Assembly (NCBI GenBank): GCA_964019165.1
Contig: OZ025267.1
Span: 1,221,001-1,285,000, forward strand
Length of the DNA: 64,000 nucleotides
Origin: Mastigias papua
Lineage: Eukaryota; Cnidaria; Scyphozoa; Rhizostomeae; Mastigiidae
Direction of reading: 5' to 3'
Position numbers and translations under genes: made by a program. The notes under the pieces are model-generated. The model had not been told where the DNA came from. It saw only the letters and a program-made list of their open reading frames with translations, and did no database searches. Below, piece after piece: positions 12,387 through 24,106 of this stretch (its first letter is position 1; each line of letters starts with the position of its first letter).

Positions 12387-15300
12387 GTAAGTTCAATCGG
12401 TTTCACTTGCATTCCTTCAGTTCATACAATCCAGTCTATAACTCAATGTTTACGAGGCATTCAGGTCTCTATTGCAGCTAAGTCTGTTGGGGAACGTCTG
12501 CTTTTTCGCAAGAAAGCTGGATGCCGAAAAGAAATACGCACTTTTAATAGAGAACAGGCCTGAAAAAGGATTACAAAGAGACCCCCTTATGATAAATATT
12601 AACTTGATTAGTACGTATTAACATTATATTTGTAATTTACATTTAGATTTGGTGATATTTTCATGTTTTTTATTGATACTACGAGAATTTACTGTAGGAA
12701 AGAATGAACAAAACCTGAATTAGGAAGGAGACTTGTCGAGACGAAACCGCTATGACAAATAGCGATATTCTGTTAACTATTTTCGTTTCAGCGATAGGGA
12801 GGCAACATGGCAAATAAAATATATGTATAGAAGAGTATGAGTGTTAGATGTTATGGCATTCGTATCGATATTTATACACCGTTTAGTTCATTTCTCAATC
12901 AAGAAATTGTCTATGGCCATACTGCAGTGTCCATATCAATTTCATGGAAGTGCAGTTTCGCTTTCTTGGACAGCCAAAGGGATTCCAGTTGATACATAAG
13001 ATGTGCGATATAAAGAAGTAGTGAATTTGGACCAGTAATGGAAATTCAATAACTGTTTGCGAAACTCGCATAAACGAATGGTCATGTTAAAGTAAGAAAT
13101 GATTTTGATGCAAAAACGTATAAACTATGAATGTTTTGCAAATGATTTTGGTGGCAGACATACGGAAATGATATGTTAAGTAATATATATGTAAAATACA
13201 CTATGACTAATAGATCTTAAAGCATTCATCTATGTATATGAAGCGTTTGTTTTATATCCAAATCCGTCCAAATCAACACAATACATTTGACCACCCTGCG
13301 GTCTCCACATCAATTTCTTGGAAGTTTAGTTTCACTTTCTATGGAAACCATAGGGATTCCAGTTGATATAAAAATAACGAAGTGACGGCATTGGAGCAGT
13401 AATGAATAACAGAGAACTAAATGTACCTAGAAATCTCGATTATATTTCTGTGAAGTACAATATAAAACAATGGTTACTGTAGGAGAAAAAGACACTCTTC
13501 TCACGATAGTATATATTGTCGCCACCTATGTACATGGCGCTACCACCAAGGATAGCGGAGCGCATAACCCAATTTACACGACACTACTTAACCCGGGTTG
13601 AACCTGGGTTACGTTAACCCGGGTCAAACTTGTAGTATTGACTGAACTAACCATCAGGCCTGATATATGATAATTAAACAATGTATTTATTTTAGTTATG
13701 TTATGTTGAATCTAGAGCAATATGGCCGAATGAAGTCTTGTTATTTGTGAATTTCCTAACAAAGAAAGAAACACGACAAAACTCTACACGCTTTACACGG
13801 AAAATCGGCTCTTCATTTCTTGCGTACGTACTCTTGATGATCCCCCCCCCTCATTGTCATTTTGTAGGCTACATGCAGAAAAGGTGATTGATGTTTTTCA
13901 CTTTGCGTACGCATTTTAACGCGCCAACTACCTCCCCCCTTGTATGTTGTTATATTTTGAGCGTAACTACAGGATCTGATTCTTTAAAACAGACATTAGG
14001 AGACTGAAACACATTATGTGGTTTTTTGTACACGAATATAGCGAATATTCAAACCTTTACTACACGATGAATCAAACAACTGATAGGAAATTTACTAACG
14101 AACGCATTACTGTGACTATGACAACGAAGAACTGACTACGAACATGATTAAGGGTATGTAATGAACAATATGTAAAACAGCGGCATCTCTTGGCACAATG
14201 ACCACAGGGTGTCCATACTTTCAACAGATATATCCTACGCATTTGCTTGATCCCCCTCCCCCCTCCGTGCATAGGTACTAATTGAATGATCCCACAACTG
14301 CCTCCAACGAACTGTCTTTTGGCTCGTCCTCGGTTCCTTCTTCATCCAGACTCTCGAGTAGTTCTGGTAGTTTTGCTATGGGACTATGATCCAAGATTCT
14401 GTCGAGCTCCTTGAAGACAGAACAGGTTTTCCGTTGGTTTCCAGCCGAGAACGATTATTGTTATCATGAACTTTTCTGTATCTTTGCTTGAACTGATTTA
14501 CTTTCGTTCTTATCTTGATATGGTTTTGTTCGAAACCTTTGTCAGCCAGTCTTTTACCATCTGTTTAAAAAAGGTCAAGTTGGATGTGCACCTCACCCCA
14601 AATGTTTATCAAAGAAAGCACTTCATCATGTGGGTCCCATGAGGAATATATTGACCACTTGTGGGACTGTCCCAGATGACCTGTTTAATTACAAATAAGT
14701 CAAAAAGTCTAAAATATATCAACAACACCCTTCAAAAACTTATTAACCAGGGATGAAAAGATATAAAAAGGTGCCTGAAAATAGATACAAAAAAGACTGG
14801 CTACAATAATAGCAACAGTTTGTGATACCCAGTAATTGGGTAACTGCTCCGAAATGGAGAATTAGCTTCAATTATTTATTTATTTATTTTATTTTATCAT
14901 TCCAAAGAGATACACGACTTGCCCTTCTTTTGCGACGCATGCGTCATGAATCAATCAAATCCAGGTCCAACCGAAGTTTACTTTACACGGAACTTACCCA
15001 ACTTCTACCCAGGTTCAACATACCTCTTGAGCAGGAGATTTTTAACCCGGGTTCAACCCGGGATGGTTCACTTTACACGACAAAATGTAAGACGGGTTAG
15101 AGTCAACCTGGGCTAAAAAAGTATCTTGTAACCTGGGCTTATTTGTGATTGGTGGGAATACAGAAACTCGCGAACCTCAAGCCAACGAGCGACGAAGGTG
15201 CGAGAATTTTTAGGAACTCCGGGGGCATGTTTCTTTGGGAAGTTGTTAAAATTTAGATCATCTGAAATCTATTGCCTAGGTAACCCCATAGCTCTTCGGT

Positions 15301-15625
15301 CCATGGATACAACAAACATGATCATGAGTTGACCTCTTCAACACTTAGTTGACATCACTCATAAAACAAACAATCAGCTACAAGAATTATCGATTGGGGA
15401 CTTGTTCTATGTTTTGTTTGCATTTGATGGTTTCTTCAGATATCACTAAGACAAAAGGGTGAGAACTCCGTGTGCTTATTCTAGTGCTCCTTTGCATATT
15501 GGACGTAAAATGTATTCGGACATGACTAGATCTCTAAGAGCTTTTGCATATTCGTAGATCGCATGTGAAGCGAAATTTGTTTTGTATTTTCAACTAATTT
15601 GATGGTTATTCTCTTCTTCTTTTAG
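12387..15625. other. Non-coding part of duplication copy 1
   Basis: No gene supported. It contains inverted CCCGGGTT-rich motifs (about 13585-13630 and 15000-15125; copy-2 equivalents 45950-45995 and 47395-47515) that look like the two ends of an old inverted-repeat element, the end motifs of another MITE near 13830 and 14280, and a 266-bp insertion at 14630-14900. It should include any 5' exon and promoter of the HEPN-NB-ARC gene, which I could not place. Confidence 0.5.
14630..14900 (+). mobile_element. 266-bp insertion with (ATTT)n tail, copy 1 only
   Basis: Copy 2 (around 47185) lacks this block: CATCAT runs straight into TCCAAAG. In copy 1 the block is bordered by ATCAT at 14625-14629 and 14896-14900 and ends in (ATTT)n/ATTTTATTTT. 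That is the look of a SINE or short LINE tail inserted by target-primed reverse transcription. I see no clear tRNA-type A and B boxes. Confidence 0.6.
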
Positions 15626-16142
15626 CAATTCATAATGAACGTTAGCAAAGAAGAAGAAAACTTCTATAGGTTGATTCCTCTTGTGAACAATTGTATATTA
15701 CCCCAACTTCACACCTTGTTTAAGGATAAATGGAACCAGAAGTTTCCATCAAATGAGTGGGAAAACTCAAAGGAAAAAGGTGAAGAACTGCTGAATATGA
15801 TCAAGGGAGGGAGGAGAGATCAATTGGTAAAAGAGATGATTTCGACAGGGAATTTAGATGAATGGGATGTAACTTGTACTATGAAAGCTCTGTCGGTGTT
15901 TGATATTACGGATATAGAGAAAGAAAGAATTAAACAGCTAAAAGACGTTAGGAATTACATATCTCATGACTCAACTGGAAAATGTGACGATGCTGAGAAA
16001 GATAAGATTTTCGAGGATGTAAAGCATATATATGATGAGTATGGATGGCCTAAGGAGCAAGTTGAGAAAATACAGCATGAGATTCTCACCACTGAGGATA
16101 TGAAAAAATTGAAAGCAAAGCTAGAGGCTGAGAAGAGAGCAG
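15626..16142 (+). CDS. HEPN exon of HEPN-NB-ARC gene, copy 1
   Basis: Coding starts at the ATG at 15635. The exon begins after a pyrimidine-rich acceptor (CTTCTTCTTTTAG, ending 15625) and ends at 16142 before GTAAAT (CAG|GTAAAT). It codes 169 residues of an all-helical DZIP3-type HEPN domain. The HEPN signature Rx4H is present as RNYISH at residues 106-111, the catalytic arginine and histidine of RNase-active HEPN domains; whether this one cuts RNA is unknown. The exon ends in phase 1, and the NB-ARC exon at 18168 begins in the matching phase, so the two join in frame. Without splicing the frame would stop after three more codons, which supports the splice. A 5' non-coding exon upstream is likely. 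Copy 2 has the same exon at 48016-48532 with 15 amino-acid differences. Confidence 0.8.
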
Positions 16143-18167
16143 GTAAATGTTAACGGAATTGGTATAACTATCTGATTGTCTGTATTAACTAGCACAGAAC
16201 ACATTGTTTTCGAATAAAGATGACACTGGAGTCTATACTAATATCTCTATCAGCCAGCTAACTAAGTATTTTGACATTTTATGGGTGAATATTTGCAATA
16301 CCATTTGGAAACGGTCTTCCCATCAGGGAATGTAAGTCTGTTTTATTATTTTCATGATTATTAATTCTTTGATTTACAGTTGGCTACTGCAACAGCTAAA
16401 ATAAAAGCTAATTAAGCGCTTCTCACCAACCTCTGAAAGGAACCTTACGACTGATTAGGACATTGTAAATTGTGTGTACCTCATTAGGACATTTGTTGCT
16501 GAATAACCAGCTACTTTTAAACTAGTAAACCAGAAATCGACGAGCCTCACTGCTCCACAAGTTTGTGACTATCCTCATTCTTTTAAGTGTTCTACGAATT
16601 ACGCTGCTGCTACCATTTGAAAAGATATGGTTTTCAACAACATCCTTGGGTACGAAACAATATCGTCAATAATGTAGAATCACAGATAAAAACTCCCCCT
16701 CCCCCACCAAATATAAGCCCAGGGCTTACATTTACGATTCCGTACAGATAGGATTCATAGGGAAACATTATTTCCTAAGGTAGTGTAAATAAAATGAATG
16801 TCATCTTGTTTTTTGAGGGTCCTACTTCTTCACAAAATCTTTGCATACATCACGGTTGTGTTTTCTATCCCATGGGATAAAGAAAGACAAACATAATGAA
16901 CGCAAAGTTACATGGATGCACCTTGTATTTACATGGAAGTTCTATGACAAAGAATGAACACGGACAGAGCACATAAAGCCTTTGGAGATACTTTAATCTA
17001 ATTGGATGTTCTCATTAGTCTCTCTGATTGGATACCGAATGCTAAAGCCCTTCCGGATATAGGCCACATACATAACCCTCCCGAATATAACCCTGCCAAA
17101 AGGTGCCTAAAACCCTCTATAGGCACAGGGCCTATATTCGGCATTTTACGGCATTTTAATCGTCAAGGTTAATTGTGTAATGCACACTGGAAGGTCTATT
17201 TTCTAGTTCTTCCAAACTTGACAAGACAAGGGGGGAATGGTCAGTGATGGTGCCACGGGGGATGCTTGAGAGATGTAACTAGCATTTAATTCTACTGAGC
17301 TCCACTCCCGTACTTACGTTATTGAAGATTTCTATGCATCGTCAGCACTTTCATAACTTGCACATGCAAATTTCTTTACTGCACTGCCATCTCACTGAGT
17401 TGATTTATCGCATGTTATCCCAATCTGAAAGGCGTGATCCTCTAACTTTTCTCGCATCGTTCGCTACGGGCACTTTGGTAGCAATTGCACCCTCCAGGAT
17501 TTCTTCCCTGGGGCCATCCCTGGTAGGTGTGAGAGATGCCTAGCAAGATCTAATTCCATGCTATTTCATACCATTTCTTCTTATCAAGCTTTTGTCTCAT
17601 CTTCCATTGAATTTTGTTATACTAAAGGGTGTGGCCCTTACAAAAGGGCATGACCATCTGAAGGAGTCTGTGTTGGCAGGGAATGCCCTTGCGATTGATC
17701 ATTCCTGATGATAAGTGTGTACGATGTAACTGACCATAAATGCAATTTGACCTATGGTAGTACCCCTACGGGCTTGTTGATATTTTATTTGTTCGGACGG
17801 ACACTTATTGAAGGGACGGCCTATACAATGAAGGGCTGATACGAGGGGGCCTATAAGATTTTCTGAAACATGCTACATAACGACGTATTTTTCAATCCTC
17901 TTTTTACTCAAACTAGAAACAGAACAGTTACAATGCGACAGCTGGTCTACACCAATATCTTTATCTATCATTTGTTGCAACGGGGGCTTATTTGAGAGGG
18001 GGCTTAAACAACACATTACAATTCGAGAATGGGAGCTTCTTTGAGGGCAAGGGGGATATTGCGAGACTTAACCATAATCCTATCAAAATTTTCGTTTGAA
18101 GAACTCCAACGTTTCTCAGTTTCATTCTACTTTTACTGCATATTACTTCATGTTATTTTAATTGCAG
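16143..18167 (+). other. Intron of HEPN-NB-ARC gene, copy 1
   Basis: Bounded by GTAAAT (16143) and TTTTAATTGCAG (ending 18167), both good splice signals, with compatible phase on each side. It contains G-rich repeats of the GGGGCTTATTTGAG type, notably 17757-18057, whose last part reads open into the NB-ARC exon and creates a false N-terminal extension. The matching intron in copy 2 is 48533-57744. Confidence 0.75.
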
Positions 18168-21100
18168 CGCTTGAAGAACAACAAGAGAATTTCTGCAAAT
18201 TACCTCCTAAAGTGGAAAACTTTGTTGGAAGAGACAAACCATTAGAAGAGTTTGTTGAAGCACTTGACATGAATAGTGACGATAAGTTTGTTATGATTAC
18301 TGGAGGACCATGCTATGGCAAGTCATCTCTGGCCGTACAAATAGGCTATGAAATGTATGACAGAGGATACAATTATGTAGTTTGGATAAACATGCGAGAT
18401 ATTACTAGGAATCCCAACAGTCCAACTCTAGGAGATATAGCAGAGAACATATTGCAGCAGTTCAACATTGACACGAGTAACATGAAGGATGATATAGAAG
18501 CATGTCTTACACGTAAACTGAAGATGATTTCAGACTGTAAGAAGACAGCTTTGCTGATCTTTGACAACGCTGACAATCTGGTTCATCCAGCACAAGATGA
18601 ATCATGCCAATCAACCGCTTTTGAGAGGCTATGCAAATTGATAAGGGAAAGTTCAAAGAATTCAATTCGTGCCATTTTCACTTCACGTGTATGCAGAATC
18701 CGTCCTGAAGAAAACCAAATGTTCAAACGGCAAATGAAATTANNNNNNNNNNNNNNNNNNNNNNNNNNNNNNNNNNNNNNNNNNNNNNNNNNNNNNNNNN
18801 NNNNNNNNNNNNNNNNNNNNNNNNNNNNNNNNNNNNNNNNNNNNNNNNNNNNNNNNNNNNNNNNNNNNNNNNNNNNNNNNNNNNNNNNNNNNNNNNNNNN
18901 NNNNNNNNNNNNNNNNNNNNNNNNNNNNNNNNNNNNNNNNNNCACTTCACGTGTTTGCAACATCCGTCCGGAAGTGGGGTATCGGCAAATGAAATTAGAA
19001 TACCTGTCTGATGCAGATAGCCGGACGTTTTTCAACACAGAGTCCTATAACAAGTCGCTAGCAAACAAAGATGCTCTGATTGAAGATCTCGTGGCAGTCT
19101 GCCATGGTTTGCCTTATGCTTTACAACTGATTAGCTCAGAAGTAGCTTCAATGGATAGCGAGGAGATGATTGGAGATTATGTCAACGATTTAAAGAAGAG
19201 CCCAATCGACGAGTTGGACGACAATTCTCGTCTCATGAATTTATTTGATTTGTCATACAACAGATTGAAACAGGACGAACAAGACGCATTCACATCATTG
19301 GCTGTTTTTCCGAGTGGATTTTCATATTCATACCTCTCAAAATTTGGGAGAAATTTGGACGGTAAACATGTCAAGCCAAAAATATTACAGACACTCGAAA
19401 GGCACAGTTTGGTAAGCTACTACGATGGCAGATACTTGATTCATCCATTTCTCCGTGATTTTCTGCAGTTCAGGCACTGGGATAGTGGTTCTCGTGTAAA
19501 GTATGAAACAGCTTATTATAAAACGTACATCAAGCAACTGTTTGCATTAGCAAGAGAATCGTTAGAGAAGGACAAATACCGCCAATGCCTCTCAGAATTC
19601 CAACAAGAACAGCAGAACTTTGTTTATGTAATGGCAGCGATTGGGAGAGAATGGGAAAACTGCCCACCTTATCTTAGAACCACCTTGAAAGATCTTTTGA
19701 TTCGCCCTACACCAGACTACATCTGCGTTTTACTGTTCTACTGCCATGAGTTATACGTGGTTGATGCCATCGACTTCTTTAAGGGCTGTGAGACGTTCGT
19801 TGAAGGCCAGACAAAGAAAAATATCTGGTGCTGCCGGTGCGAATTTAATTTAGCAATATGTGAGAAGGAAATTGATGACATTTATAACGATATAGAGCCA
19901 GACGAGTATGGAAAAGCTCTTGTTGAAAAGCGAAAGTGGACTATTCCACAGAATAAAGACGATCTTAGGAAACAATTCAAGACGGTAATAGCAAGCCTGG
20001 ATTCTTACATAATGTGGGCGGAAAACCTAGGAGATAACAAAATGAAAGATTACTTCATGCATAAATTTCGTGAAGTAAAAGTCCGTTTATCAAAAAGGGT
20101 TTATAAATGCAAGGAGCTAAAAATTAACGGTCACAGCCTCATTAGATATTTAGAAGAAGCGCTGGATATATGTGAAAAGTCGTTTGGACAGCATGGTCTC
20201 ACAGTTGACTGTCATACTCAGCTAGCCAAGTTTTATTGGTTTTTAGATGATACAAATAATGCAAAGCTATGGTTTGACACAGCACTTCAGTTGGCTGAAT
20301 CTGTGGCTTATACGGGCAGTACAAGATACCTTATTTGCTTACTTGATAAAGGAAGGTTGCTTGTAGAGTCTAAGGACAAAGAATCCAAAGAGGAAGGGAG
20401 AAAACTTCTTGAAGATGGAATTGAACGCTGCAAGGACGTTTTAGGTGAAATACTTAAACTGTTAGGGTTGCAATCTCTTATAACAGTAGACAGAACCAAA
20501 ATCGATGTTATTATCAAACATGTTCTTGAAGACACCAGGCTATTGCACCGAACTCTTAATGCAATGCATTCAGCAGTTCTTGTTGCGATAGATTACCCCG
20601 ATGATGATGTCAATGTAGACAATTTTATTGCACATGAGAAATCAACTGTCGAGAAACTTCGACAAGCGATCAATCATGTGGAGAAAATTTTCCAGCAAAG
20701 CATAGAGGACGAAGGAAATCTATTCAAAGATAGAATAACTAGGATATACGTCTGGAACATGATGCTTACAAGAAAATGCATGCATGTATTAACACAGGAT
20801 GACACAAAGGAATGTGCTAGCAAAGCTTTAACAATGCTGAACACTTGGCCATTTATTGGACAGGAACAGAGAGAGGAGCTATCCTTAATATTGAAATCTG
20901 ATAAATACAAATATGAACTTATGCAGAAAAAGTGCTACTTTGATCAGATGGCTAAGAGAATTCCTTCAATGAAAAATCAACTAGAGGAAGATTACGCTAA
21001 TTTATTAAAAAGTTGCGAAAAGTATCAAGACGTGTGGTCATGGGCAGTTAGAGGATTGACCAGAGATGACGAGAGATATTATGAGAAAGTGACGCCATAC

Positions 21101-21484
21101 CTACTCACTCAATCAAAACCAGATGCTAACCTATTGAAGTTGGTATTGCATAAGTTCTTGTACCAGATGGATGTTTACAAGAGAGAATCAAGAAGGGATG
21201 TGATTGGCAGGAGAAAGAGAGCTGCTGTCAATGAAATAAAATCTGCCATTAAATATGTAGAGTCCCTGTTGGATAGAAATCATACCAATGGAAGTGAAGA
21301 TAGCTCTCCCTGTTTGGAAGATGCATTGAAAGCGTGGTATACAAATCTGGCTATAAAATCAAACGGTATTTTGCCTGAAGAAGACCGTCGAAATTTCGCC
21401 AGTCGAGCTCTAGAGATGTCAAAGGACAATGATAACATTGTGACAGATCGCCAAAAGAATATTCTGGAGAGACTTGTTTATTAA
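18168..21484 (+). CDS. NB-ARC/STAND exon, copy 1 (interrupted by gap)
   Basis: Codes the nucleotide-switch part of a STAND (NLR-like) protein. In order: VGRD, Walker A GGPCYGKSS, Walker B TALLIFDNADN, the FTSR sensor, GLPYAL (the GLPL box), a winged-helix region with FPSGF, then about 600 helical residues with TPR-like repeats (for example CHTQLAKFYWFLDDTNNAKL). STAND proteins oligomerise on ATP exchange; with a HEPN head, an RNase-type effector in innate immunity or cell death is a reasonable inference. The stop is at 21482-21484. A 200-N gap (18743-18942) splits the exon. The sequence before the gap (18679-18742) and after it (18943-18997) are two diverged versions of the same codons, so the apparent 88 extra residues are probably an assembly artefact. 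After the gap the protein is identical to copy 2. Confidence 0.85.
18743..18942. other. Assembly gap, 200 N
   Basis: A run of exactly 200 N, a conventional gap size. The flanks are redundant: both begin with CACTTCACGTGT and both reach CGGCAAATGAAATTA, but they differ between these points. This implies that two paralogous contig ends were joined here. Confidence 0.98.
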
Positions 21485-22696
21485 GAGAACGAGCTACATA
21501 GAGCATCTACTAACTGGAAAGTGTATGAAGAACAAAGCAACCGTGAAAATTCATAATTTTATGCTGGAGAGGAATTAGCACCAGGAGCTATAAGGAGAGA
21601 GAGAGTGAGAGAAGGAAGGAGGGGTAATTATTTGTGAGCGAATGACTGATGAATTTGAGGCCGTATGTGCAAGCAGGTAGTGAATCATATGACTGATTAA
21701 AGAATGTCTTTTTGTAGAGTAGAGTTTAGACTATTGTGCCAATTGCATATCATGAATTCATGATAATTAGTATTAAGTGACATTGCTAGCCATGCTGTAA
21801 TATGTCCCTATGGCCAATCGGAGTTGATCAAAACAAAGGGCAGTTGTATCGCTATCTTGGAAATAGCTGCCAGGCCCGTAGACAGTGCGGAGGAGGCAGG
21901 GTGACCACTCCATCTACTTAGCATAGAAATTATGATTGGATATATTTTATATATACATTTTAAGTTCCTAGCACAATTGGTCGAGCAAACGTCCCAAATT
22001 TCCAGTGCCCCTCTACTATTGAGTAGCCGAAATTACAACCGTATCAATAGATAGCCACTAATACATCCGCTTCTACTGGCTATCATGCGTTAAACTTTGT
22101 ATTTTTTCTAAGGACGCAGCTAAAAGTATATTTTCATCTTAAACTGTTTTTCGTTTTTACACAAGTAAAAGGAAAACAAATACTAAAGCGAAAAGCGAAA
22201 AAACAAATACTATACATTTTCTTGTGGACACTCGCAGAGAGGAAATACGTAGATTCACCGAGTCCTCTCTAAAAATGTCACTTACAATTTCTTCTTTATT
22301 TGCAACAAGGCCCCTATACTGAGGACAATGGCAGTCCCCCCCCCAGACACACAAATGTGTGTTCTAAAATACCAATCATTAATAATCTCAGAGTTGTAGG
22401 AGGGACAGAGGGGTAACATCTCTTAGTTGGAAAAGACAATGCCTCCGAACCCCCATTAGCAGTATCCCAGAAAATACGTTAGGAAGAAGGACTCATTGAA
22501 CTAGTCAGCCAACAGATGAGTCAGGATACTGCATCAGAAGACGAGGATGAAGAAACTATTGCTATTGATGTTCACAAATGCTCAATTTCAAATGCTGAGC
22601 CATGACTTCGTTGGACAGATATCCAACTTGGCTTGAAATGAATCAATATACTGGAGAAAATTATCGATCTGTTCATTACATTAATACAGAGAGTAG

Positions 22697-22937
22697 CATT
22701 AGGGGCAGATTTAGTAGGGGCTTGGGGGGTGCGAAACCTCCAAATATCCGGCCTTTTGTCGGTAAGTCACACTATGCAAGACTAGAAGCTCGGAAGACAG
22801 GCATTACAAAATGTTTTCTTAACCGCAAAAAACAGAGAATTATCTATATATAAAGGGAGCTACCTAGGACAACAATGGCGTGGTCCTAAAATGGTCCTTC
22901 AAAATCTATCAAACAAATTTTTCTGAATCTGCCCCTG
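22697..22937. mobile_element. hAT-like MITE
   Basis: Inverted ends AGGGGCAGATTTAG (left) and CTGAATCTGCCCCTG (right) enclose about 240 bp with no coding capacity. It resembles non-autonomous hAT elements whose ends begin CAGGGGC. I could not find a clean 8-bp target duplication. The copy-2 equivalent is at 62010-62250, so it inserted before the duplication. Confidence 0.5.
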
Positions 22938-23149
22938 GTGTTGGATTAGATGCAATTTCAATAATTGATTTAATTTTGGTTGGTATCTTGTAATGCTATC
23001 TGTTTGCTTTTGCTGCTGGAAATATAAAGTTAGTTGATTTGATATACCAGCCATTAACCTACAATAAGTAATCCAAGAACATATTGACTCGGTATGTCAG
23101 AAAACCGGATAGCAGATTTATATGTAATGGTGCTTAAGATACTCAAACT

Positions 23150-23525
23150 GTAGATGCTACGGCACGAAAAAGCGGCAACACTTTTTAGACACACAGAAAG
23201 CTTGTTCGTCCGACACTCGCCAGAGTATGAAATGTCAGATGACGACCGATAGGTGAACCGACATGCATAGCCTGATGCAGATACACGTGATATCGTCATA
23301 ATGCATAATGTATGTATTAAAGCATAAAGTATGCGTTATGTACTCTGTAATACACTATGCATAAAGTGTGTGCATTGAAAATGGAACATAGCGGTTCACC
23401 TATAAATTTCAGTTCACCTTTCGGTTGTTATCCGATGTTTCATACTCTGATGAGTGTCGGGCGACAAGAGCTTTCAATACGTCTAAAAACTGCTGCTGCT
23501 GCTTTTTCGTGCTGTAGTAAAGTTC
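23150..23525. repeat. Long imperfect inverted repeat
   Basis: The reverse complement of about 23150-23265 aligns with about 23395-23520: both contain TTCACCT..CGGT, CATTTCATACTCTGGCGAGTGTCGG (or variants) and TTTTTCGTGC. The loop is AT-rich with repeated GCATAA and TATGCAT. The same structure is at about 62463-62835 in copy 2. The near-identity between copies ends in this loop. Confidence 0.7.
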
Positions 23526-23902
23526 TTTAGTACCAAAAGACTATTTACGCTTTACATTAAATCTGTTTTGAAAATTACTGTATTGTCATGTTAGAAAAAT
23601 TGTTGTATGACCACTAGTAGTTTCTTCTTTCATGTTTTCTTCGGGCATTAGGTCAATTCTAAATAGACTCAAGCATGCACTCGCCCAAATAATCAAACTG
23701 CCCGTTAAAACATTATATGCCCTGGACTTAGAATCAGAAATTTGCGCTATCGCCTGACGCTTTATAGTGAACTGTATTTTGACCTATTGAGTATAACAAC
23801 TTTTTGAATATGGATATGCATCCTGTCTAGGTAGAAAACGGCAGATAAAATCCTTGAAATGTTTGTGAGAAAATTTAATACACCTCTTTGCTACTCTCTA
23901 AA

Positions 23903-24106
23903 GATTGTTGCCCGATCAGGTAAAATGATAGACATACGTTTTCAGAGAAATGAGATCCTATTAAGCGCTAGGTGACTAAGAACACAGAACCCGTCCATGA
24001 CTTTACATGTTTATGAGACTTTTAGACCAGTCTATAACACCACGTTTTGAAAAAACTTGGGTTATTTAACTCCAATAGGTCCTGATGACTCCCGCATTGT
24101 CACTTT
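23903..24106 (+). repeat. Dispersed repeat, one of three copies
   Basis: The about 200-bp sequence starting AAAGATTGTTGCCCGATCAG recurs at 28031-28240 and 63484-63690 with some divergence. The 28031 copy is outside the duplicated unit, so it is a dispersed family rather than only a product of the duplication. No open frame. Confidence 0.75.

Noticed and set aside
16143..16153. Natural end of the HEPN protein at the TAA at 16151-16153
   Set aside because: The stop follows a perfect donor site (CAG|GTAAAT) in both copies, and the phase fits the NB-ARC exon, so it is more likely read-through into the intron.
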